Positions 7,301 through 11,430 of a stretch of DNA of 11,430 bases are shown piece by piece. The translations under genes and the position numbers were made by a program. The notes under the pieces are model-generated. The model was given only the letters and a program-made list of their open reading frames with translations. It made no database searches and was not told the DNA's origin. Position 1 is the first letter of the stretch; every line of letters begins with the position of its first letter. The DNA is from an archaeon MnTg01 (GTDB lineage: Archaea; Thermoproteota; Nitrososphaeria; Nitrososphaerales; Nitrosopumilaceae), in the NCBI GenBank assembly GCA_008974855.1, contig BFAR01000038.1, forward strand, positions 1-11,430, written 5' to 3'.

Positions 7301-7897
7301 AATAGAAAAGCTGCAGAACAATACATTGATCTTGCAACCGGTTATCGTTCCATGTCAACTAGAAAAAATGAACTTGAAGAGGAACGAAATAGTATTGTCA
7401 AATTCATTGAAGAAATTGAAAAAGAAAAACGCCAGACTTTTCTAGATGCCTTTGATATAGTTGATAAAGAAATTAGGGTGATATTTTCTAAAATGACAGG
7501 TGGAAATGCCTGGCTAGAGCTAGAAAATGAGGATGATATCTTTTCATCTGGAATTACTTACATGATACAATTCCAAAACAAGCCAAAAAGAACTTCTACC
7601 TCAATCAGTGGTGGTGAAAAGACCCTAGCTGCTGTTGTTTTTGTTCTGGCATTACAAAAGCTCAAACCCTCACCATTTTATCTATTTGATGAAATAGACG
7701 CACATTTGGATGCACAAAACTCTGAAAAACTTTCAAAAATTATAGAAGAAAGATCAAAGGGCAGTCAATTCCTTATGGTATCTCTAAAGGACACTGTAGT
7801 AGAAAAAGCCAAGCTAATTTACGGTGTATTTCCCAAAAATGGGGTTTCCCATATAGTTACTTACAAAGATAAGCGAATACCATCAATTACTAATTAA
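4373..7897 (+). CDS. smc: Chromosome segregation ATPase SMC (condensin subunit)
   Basis: The 1174 residues show the full SMC layout: N-terminal ATPase half, first coiled coil (about 170-510), hinge (about 513-667), second coil (about 670-1010), and C-terminal ATPase half. Walker A is GPNGSGKSN (33-41, Lys39). The ABC signature is SISGGEK, starting at residue 1077, and Walker B is FYLFDEID with Asp1106-Glu1107, followed by the D-loop AHLDAQN. The TTG at 4373 is taken as start: the next in-frame ATG (4397) would remove the first conserved strand IKKVEM, and a stop lies five codons upstream. SMC folds DNA loops and helps chromosome segregation, usually with ScpA/ScpB partners, neither of which is in this window. 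The hinge ends in TLEGEFFEAKGSSVIIDF rather than the usual glycine-rich end, a divergence noted in the findings. Confidence 0.96.
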   Translation: MVFIKKVEMFGFKSFGFKNTSVDFQPGLISISGPNGSGKSNILDAIIFALGENRPKTMRVDKLRSLIHDIEGERRGPKMTRVSVHFDNSDRKIPVDTDSITITREMDDKGENIYYLDKKKTHRSHILDLLNMANAGLNQLNNIQQGTVTRISEFTSEEKRQSLEDIIGLSYFDEKKSESVKQLDESDRRLEIALAKMGEIKKRIDELEEERNQQLRNDLLTKETNRFHAIESANKLKNLKVTKLSKERNLHALTSEIKKFDEERDVFRKEIHELESQKKKFMDEVNTYNHAKATIDSELSESIHKSEHEKSEINTSKKRLEHIESRFPEIKLNLEKLHEERSSLESTIDLMRASIQQTNDERKIINDEVRFIDSELNKVRREQSDITIKKLEFDHKIKNLNKKFNAAKLTFLKFESERTDVENKINHNTVKNSEFNTQSQNLDRLKHKLESVKINHKAAIDELRSRIHKLNLQHEKILKDIDDVSQILEKATQSTVRYETKIRVVKDVMHEDYSISQLIGDADALGIQGLVYEKLSWNKEYERAALAVSSDLIKAIIVKDFTTLLHLADFVRSKKLPKLKIIPLDAIPKLTTSAPKDSKIIGMLSDFVKCESQYQSLKIFLFGNTVLVKSREDAVRISKSGFKAVTLEGEFFEAKGSSVIIDFNSKISKLTKIITMSTSVDGLNRSINLLRKYIQNKKHKQKRIEHIIKNYNDRLSISETGHATTSNNYSDLKSKIISTYKINGQLTSRNSQLTRRSEYLQTEIAKQESLVTSLDERIRIVSENFSDPRQLRIAHELIRLNEKKSSITTRQSNIVSELKEKEADHAKFTAKEIAEKSISKNLHEEHAILNQERHELEVKLHTLEKECIITNDNLVKLREKEQELISTSGNSVSQVNEFDSKLNDLRDNEHSLNKDVNTRERQSDTLTRDLKEITENESQIQKFISSYGYDETIETFEVESILKALSAEQRVLSELINRKAAEQYIDLATGYRSMSTRKNELEEERNSIVKFIEEIEKEKRQTFLDAFDIVDKEIRVIFSKMTGGNAWLELENEDDIFSSGITYMIQFQNKPKRTSTSISGGEKTLAAVVFVLALQKLKPSPFYLFDEIDAHLDAQNSEKLSKIIEERSKGSQFLMVSLKDTVVEKAKLIYGVFPKNGVSHIVTYKDKRIPSITN

Positions 7898-7903
7898 TTA
7901 ATC

Positions 7904-7910
7904 TTAAATA
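7904..7910 (+). promoter_or_regulatory. TATA-like box in front of the structured element
   Basis: TTAAATA is centred about 27 bp before base 7934, where the paired segments begin. The spacing is what an archaeal promoter for a free-standing small RNA would show. The string lies only 7 bp after the smc stop in AT-rich sequence, so it may be fortuitous. Confidence 0.3.
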
Positions 7911-7934
7911 CAAAATTTGTAATGAATGTTTGTG

Positions 7935-8004
7935 CTAACCAACATCCTCGCTTGTTAGGGGAAAACAAAACAAGCTAGAGTTGATGTCGGTTAGTGTTTT
8001 CCCC
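7935..8004 (+). ncRNA. Candidate structured RNA or bidirectional terminator with interlocking complementary segments
   Basis: Three complementary pairs interlock here. Outer stem: 7935-7946 with 7983-7994, 11 of 12 positions paired, extended inward by CTC/GAG (7947-7949 with 7978-7980). Inner stem: GCTTGTT (7950-7956) with AACAAGC (7969-7975), perfect. The 12-nt apical loop carries GGGGAAAAC (7958-7966), perfectly complementary to GTTTTCCCC (7996-8004) just past the outer stem. The inner stem plus the loop pairing makes a feasible H-type pseudoknot. With the whole outer stem formed, one linking base could not span it, so outer stem and pseudoknot should exclude each other. It lies between the convergent 3' ends of smc and the ABC ATPase gene. 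I match it to no RNA family I know. Confidence 0.4.
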
Positions 8005-8020
8005 ATATGATTACTAAATC

Positions 8021-8986
8021 TTAATCTAACTTAACAAAACAAGCAACATCTCTTTTATTCCCCACGCTTTCTAATGGGGGTTCTTCCTTGCACTGCTCTA
8101 TTGCATAAGGACATCTTGCTCTAAATCTACATCCTTCATACACATCAATGTCTAGTGGCTCGTTGATACGAATTTTCTTTTCCTTATGTAGATTATCTGG
8201 ATTTGGTTCTGAAAGCGCATCAATTAAGGCTTGGGTATACGGATGCTTTGGATGTAATAAAACATCATCAATTGAACCCATTTCAACTATTTTTCCCAAA
8301 TACAAAATTGCAATTCTATTTCCAAAATGTCTCGCAGTTGCCAAGTCATGTGTAATGTAGAGAAACGAGATATGGTATTTTTTTTGTAAATCTTCCATTA
8401 ATTCTAAAACTTCTGCACGAATAGATACATCTAGCATTGAAACTGGTTCATCTGCAATGATGACTTTGGGTTTTAACACAAGAGCTCTTGCCAAAACAAT
8501 TCTTTGGCGCTGTCCGCCAGATAACGCATGGGGATATTTTTTGGCAATTTCTTCAGCAGGTTCTAATCTTACTTCACGTAGTGTTTCTATAACTTGTTTT
8601 TGTCTTTCTTCAAAATTACCAATTTTATGAATTTCAAGCGGCTCTGAAACAATATCAAAAACCTTCATTCGTGGATTAATGGAGTCATAAGGATCTTGGT
8701 GTACCATCTGGCAAGCCATTCTAATTTTTGTTAGACTTTTAGAATCATTTCCAATTTCTTGACCATCAAAAATAATTTTCCCAGAATCTGCCTCAATGGA
8801 TTTCATAATTAATTTTGCAATAGTTGATTTTCCCGAGCCTGATTCTCCAGCGATCACAAAAACTTCACCTTCAGAGAGCGAAAAAGAAACATCATCAACT
8901 GCTTTTACAATTGATGTTTTTGAGCTAAAAAATCCTTTTTTTACAAAATGTTTTGTGAGATTTTCTACCTTAAGAATATCACTCAT
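8021..8986 (-). CDS. ABC transporter ATP-binding subunit, oligopeptide/dipeptide type (DppF/OppF-like)
   Basis: The protein has 321 residues from the ATG at 8986. Motifs in order: Walker A GESGSGKST (about 47-55), Q-loop VHQDPYDSINP, signature LSGGQRQR (155-162), Walker B VIIADEP and H-loop THD (His213). The stretch HPKHPYTQALIDALSEPNP and the tail with Cys286, Cys292, Cys299 and Cys316 are typical of the oligopeptide ATPase C-terminal domain; such cysteine sets can hold an iron-sulfur cluster in some Dpp/Opp ATPases. It energises import of peptides or similar solutes. No permease or binding protein is in the window, so its partners lie elsewhere. An ATG at 9004 is possible but would lie 2 bp from the longest egtD start and over the TATA element, so 8986 is preferred. 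Confidence 0.92.
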   Translation of the reverse strand: MSDILKVENLTKHFVKKGFFSSKTSIVKAVDDVSFSLSEGEVFVIAGESGSGKSTIAKLIMKSIEADSGKIIFDGQEIGNDSKSLTKIRMACQMVHQDPYDSINPRMKVFDIVSEPLEIHKIGNFEERQKQVIETLREVRLEPAEEIAKKYPHALSGGQRQRIVLARALVLKPKVIIADEPVSMLDVSIRAEVLELMEDLQKKYHISFLYITHDLATARHFGNRIAILYLGKIVEMGSIDDVLLHPKHPYTQALIDALSEPNPDNLHKEKKIRINEPLDIDVYEGCRFRARCPYAIEQCKEEPPLESVGNKRDVACFVKLD

Positions 8987-9003
8987 TAATTTGGGATAAA
9001 GCA

Positions 9004-9017
9004 TTTATGTATAAAAA
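9004..9017. promoter_or_regulatory. Shared divergent TATA-like element between the ABC ATPase gene and egtD
   Basis: On the minus strand TTTTTATAC is centred about 27 bp before the ATG at 8986. On the plus strand TTTATGTA is centred about 26 bp before the ATG at 9034, with an overlapping TATAAAA. Both genes would be leaderless and share about 14 bp of core promoter, so their initiation complexes could compete. This spacing decides the chosen starts over the longer ones at 9004 (minus) and 9007 (plus). Confidence 0.5.
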
Positions 9018-9033
9018 CCGGGCCGTAACACAA

Positions 9034-10059
9034 ATGAGTACAAAAACACTTCAAAAGTCACTTAGGTACCGACATTTTGAAATAAATTCTAGATTACGAT
9101 ATTTTAAACCAGAATCTGCAAAATCTAATAAAACTTTTGCCGAAGAAATATCTCGCAGTCTAAATCAAAAAGAGAAATCAATCAACCCAAAATTTTTCTA
9201 TGATATAAAGGGCTCAGAATTATTTGATGACATTTGTGAGTTACCAGAATACTATTTGACACGAACAGAAACCAATCTTCTAAAAACAATCGGAAATGAA
9301 TTGGAAAAGTTTGTTACTGCTGACATGCGTCTAGTTGAGCTTGGTAGCGGCTCTGCAGTAAAAACAAGATTACTGTTAGATGTTTTAACTAAAATTCAAA
9401 ATAAAACAGAGTACTTTCCAATCGACATTTCAGATGTTTTACAGGAAAGCTCACTGAAACTATTAGAAGGTTATGAAAATCTATCCATTACTGGAGTTAT
9501 TGATAGCTATGAAGGTGGATTGGAGTTTGTTGAAAAGTATGATAATAAACCAAACCTTATAGCATTTTTAGGTTCTAGTTTTGGAAACTTTACTCCAGAA
9601 TTTGGATTTGCATTTTTACAAAAAATTTCATCAATCATGAAAAATAATGATCTGTTTTTCATTGGATTGGATCTAATAAAAGATAAAGTGGTTTTAGAAA
9701 ATGCATACGATGACTCTGCAGGAATTACTGCAAACTTTAATCTAAACATCTTGTCACGAATAAATGCTGAGCTAAATGCCAACTTTGTTATCTCGCAGTT
9801 TGCACATTATTCACTATATAATGAAAAAGAACAAAGAATTGAAATGTATTTACGTTCACTCGAAGATCAAAAAGTAGAAATCAAAAAAGCTAATCTACAA
9901 TTAAGTATTGAAAAAGATGAGTTGATACATACCGAGCATTCTCATAAATATTCAATTTCTCAAATTAAAAATATCATGCATAAAGCCGGATTCGAGATAG
10001 AAAAAATCTGGCATGATACAAACAAACCATATGCGTTATTTTTGGCTTCAAAAAACTAA
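9034..10059 (+). CDS. egtD: L-histidine N-alpha-methyltransferase EgtD (ergothioneine pathway)
   Basis: The 341-residue SAM-dependent enzyme trimethylates histidine to hercynine. The entry region FFYDIKGSELFDDICELPEYYLTRTE is the strong EgtD mark (given here only by its ends: FFYDIKGSELF and ELPEYYLTRTE). The SAM site is ELGSGSAVKTRLLL (about 102-115) followed by PIDIS. Histidine-binding residues known from mycobacterial EgtD have matches: Asn in FLGSSFGNF (Asn166 there), Tyr in AYDDSAGITANFN (Tyr206), and Glu and Ser in HTEHSHKY (Glu282, Ser284). ATG at 9034 gives the usual length; a start at 9007 would lie on the TATA element. It is convergent with egtB, with CTAA (10056-10059) holding both stops. 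EgtD and EgtB together mark a dedicated pathway, although they are not in one operon. Confidence 0.96.
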   Translation: MSTKTLQKSLRYRHFEINSRLRYFKPESAKSNKTFAEEISRSLNQKEKSINPKFFYDIKGSELFDDICELPEYYLTRTETNLLKTIGNELEKFVTADMRLVELGSGSAVKTRLLLDVLTKIQNKTEYFPIDISDVLQESSLKLLEGYENLSITGVIDSYEGGLEFVEKYDNKPNLIAFLGSSFGNFTPEFGFAFLQKISSIMKNNDLFFIGLDLIKDKVVLENAYDDSAGITANFNLNILSRINAELNANFVISQFAHYSLYNEKEQRIEMYLRSLEDQKVEIKKANLQLSIEKDELIHTEHSHKYSISQIKNIMHKAGFEIEKIWHDTNKPYALFLASKN

Positions 10060-11363
10060 GCGTCTTGAGCGCATCTGAATCCTGAAAATAACCATCTCTC
10101 ATCTAATCTAAAGAAGTTTCTGTAACTTCCTCGAATTGACATTCTGGGTGTACCAAAAGATCCCCCGCGCAAAACCTTTTGATTTGTAAACCATTTGTCA
10201 TTATATTCTGAAAAACCTGTTTTGAATCCTGGATATCCACCATATTCAGATGATGTCCATTCCCACACATCTCCAATCATCTGGTAACAACCATAACTAC
10301 TTCGGCTTTCTGGATATGATCCTAATTCAGATGTATTCCATAAATAAGATTCTAACAAGTTTGCATTTTTTTCATTTGGTATTTCATTACCCCAAGGAAA
10401 GATTGTTTTTCTCATCTTTTCTTCATTCCAACATGCAGCTTTTTCCCATTCTGCTTCTGTTGGAAGTCTTTTTCCTGCCCATCTACAATAAGCATCTGCC
10501 TCGTAAAAGCTTACATGACAAACAGGTTCATTTGGATTAATCTTTCTTTTTCCAAGAAAATCACGTACAACCCATCTTTCATTTTCTTTTTCCCAGTACA
10601 TTGGAGCATGCCAATTGTTTTTCTTAACTGTATCCCATCCATCTGATAACCAACATTTAAAATCCTTATATCCTCCGTCTTCTATGAAACTCAAATACTG
10701 TCCATTTGTTACAGGAAACGCATCAATTCTATAATCCTCTAGGAATACTTTGTGTTCAGGAAGCTCAATGTCATAACAGAAACCTCCTCCATTATATCCC
10801 ATCGTGTATAATCCTCCACCAATTGCTATAGATTCGGGGTCTACTTTAGATAACGTCGGTGGAGAATTCTTTTTTACTGGTCTGTATTCGTCTGCAAGTA
10901 AATTTTGAAGATCATATACAAGTAGCTCTTGATGCTGACACTCATGGTGCATGCCCATAGTTAACAGCTGATTAGCTTTGTTTGAAATAGGATTTTTTTT
11001 AAGAAAATCTGTAACCAGTTGATTTACAGTTTGAAAATATTCCAAAACTTGCTCAACAGTTGGTCTAGACATAATTCCTCTTTTTCCCTTATCACGCGGT
11101 TCTCCAAACTGATGATAATACGAATTTAGATATTCAGAAAATTCTTCTGAATAAAATTCATAATCTGTATTTAATTTGCTTAACACCACTTCGTAAAGCC
11201 AACTAACATGCCCCAAGTGCCATTTTGGTGGACTTGTATAATATGCGGTCTGTACCACAAAATCGTCTTTTTCAAGTGTTTTAACTAATTCCAAAGTTCG
11301 AGACCTAGTCTCATTAAACGATTTAACGATGCTTTTTGATTTTGGCTCTGAGAGCGCGGTCAT
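10056..11363 (-). CDS. egtB: Hercynine oxygenase / sulfoxide synthase EgtB, type II-like
   Basis: The 435-residue non-haem iron enzyme joins hercynine and a thiol donor with oxygen. The N-terminal DinB-like half carries the iron ligands: His52 in KWHLGHVSW, and His140 and His144 in HHECQHQE (the HX3HXE motif). The C-terminal half is a formylglycine-enzyme-type fold: IAIGGGLYTMG, FPVTNGQYLSF, AGKRLPTEAEWEKAA, GDVWEWTSSEY, LRGGSF and SGFRCA. The loop NSYYHQFG followed by RGIMSRPTVEQV has two tyrosines (82, 83) in the position of Tyr93/Tyr94 of the Chloracidobacterium enzyme, the type II form that takes cysteine rather than gamma-glutamylcysteine. The ATG at 11363 is chosen; a TTG six codons earlier (11381) is too close to the TATA-like box. 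The EgtE-like lyase that would finish the pathway is not in the window. Confidence 0.95.
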   Translation of the reverse strand: MTALSEPKSKSIVKSFNETRSRTLELVKTLEKDDFVVQTAYYTSPPKWHLGHVSWLYEVVLSKLNTDYEFYSEEFSEYLNSYYHQFGEPRDKGKRGIMSRPTVEQVLEYFQTVNQLVTDFLKKNPISNKANQLLTMGMHHECQHQELLVYDLQNLLADEYRPVKKNSPPTLSKVDPESIAIGGGLYTMGYNGGGFCYDIELPEHKVFLEDYRIDAFPVTNGQYLSFIEDGGYKDFKCWLSDGWDTVKKNNWHAPMYWEKENERWVVRDFLGKRKINPNEPVCHVSFYEADAYCRWAGKRLPTEAEWEKAACWNEEKMRKTIFPWGNEIPNEKNANLLESYLWNTSELGSYPESRSSYGCYQMIGDVWEWTSSEYGGYPGFKTGFSEYNDKWFTNQKVLRGGSFGTPRMSIRGSYRNFFRLDERWLFSGFRCAQDA

Positions 11364-11379
11364 TGTTAATTTACGTTCC

Positions 11380-11398
11380 AAACTCTGAGAGTTTTAAA
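11380..11398 (-). promoter_or_regulatory. egtB promoter: TATA-like box overlapped by a 15-bp palindrome
   Basis: On the minus strand TTTAAAA (11392-11398) is centred about 32 bp before the egtB ATG, predicting a start near 11369 and a leader of about 6 nt. AAACTCTGAGAGTTT (11380-11394) is a perfect inverted repeat, with 7-bp arms around one central base, that overlaps the box on its downstream side. A bound dimeric regulator would hide the TATA box, so repression is the natural reading. I see no matching copy at the egtD promoter. Confidence 0.45.
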
Positions 11399-11430
11399 TT
11401 TACTGCCAAATATCTACTAGTACCCTCTAG

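Noticed and set aside
7935..8004. A tRNA, SRP RNA or archaeal dif site in the smc-ABC ATPase gap
   Set aside because: No cloverleaf, acceptor or T-loop sequence is present, the element is too short for SRP RNA, and the paired segments do not resemble the roughly 28-bp dif layout.
8148..8999. Two plus-strand open frames inside the ABC ATPase gene
   Set aside because: They are antisense to well-conserved ATPase motifs, and nothing supports their expression.
10250..10540. Plus-strand open frame of 96 codons within egtB
   Set aside because: It is antisense to the conserved EgtB C-terminal domain and has no domain of its own.
11364..11381. Longer egtB start at TTG 11381
   Set aside because: The TATA-like box would be only about 14 bp from it, which is too close; ATG at 11363 fits the spacing.

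Overview
The window reads as chromosome of a low-GC ammonia-oxidising archaeon of the Nitrosopumilus type (Nitrososphaerota/Thaumarchaeota). The evidence is an Alba chromatin protein, deoxyhypusine synthase, a PAC2 proteasome-assembly chaperone, an archaeal-type inositol-1-phosphate synthase and a full-length SMC. In addition, TATA-like boxes sit 25-32 bp from several start codons, as expected for archaeal leaderless transcripts. The genus is an inference from protein style; no rRNA or tRNA is present to fix it.

Layout. 3-678 (+): the 3' part of an Alba gene whose N-terminal side is a perfect 24-bp tandem repeat coding (PESTPEPT)n, overlapped by a small membrane-anchored protein with four cysteines. 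675-3010 (-): a likely operon dys (deoxyhypusine synthase), a PAC2 chaperone with a C-terminal HbYX motif, and a LysE-family exporter. 3011-3124 is a divergent promoter region. 3125-4216 (+): ino1. 4217-4372: an intergenic stretch with a hairpin and inverted repeats. 4373-7897 (+): smc, starting at TTG. 7898-8020: a highly structured convergent intergenic region with interlocking complementary segments. 8021-8986 (-): an oligopeptide-type ABC ATPase. 9034-10059 (+): egtD. 10056-11363 (-): egtB, convergent with egtD and sharing a 4-bp stop overlap.

How the genes fit together. Most are housekeeping: chromatin (Alba, SMC), translation factor modification (DHS on aIF5A), proteasome assembly (PAC2) and inositol phospholipid head-group synthesis (Ino1). 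The accessory piece is the ergothioneine pair: EgtD trimethylates histidine to hercynine and EgtB joins hercynine to a thiol donor. This EgtB carries the Tyr-Tyr loop typical of type II enzymes that use free cysteine, which would make EgtA and EgtC unnecessary. The ABC ATPase diverges from egtD across a 47-bp gap with one shared TATA-like element.

The most promising undescribed item is the 7935-8004 structured element, which could be a small RNA, a switch-like 3' element or a bidirectional terminator. I see no CRISPR array, insertion sequence, tRNA or prophage gene.
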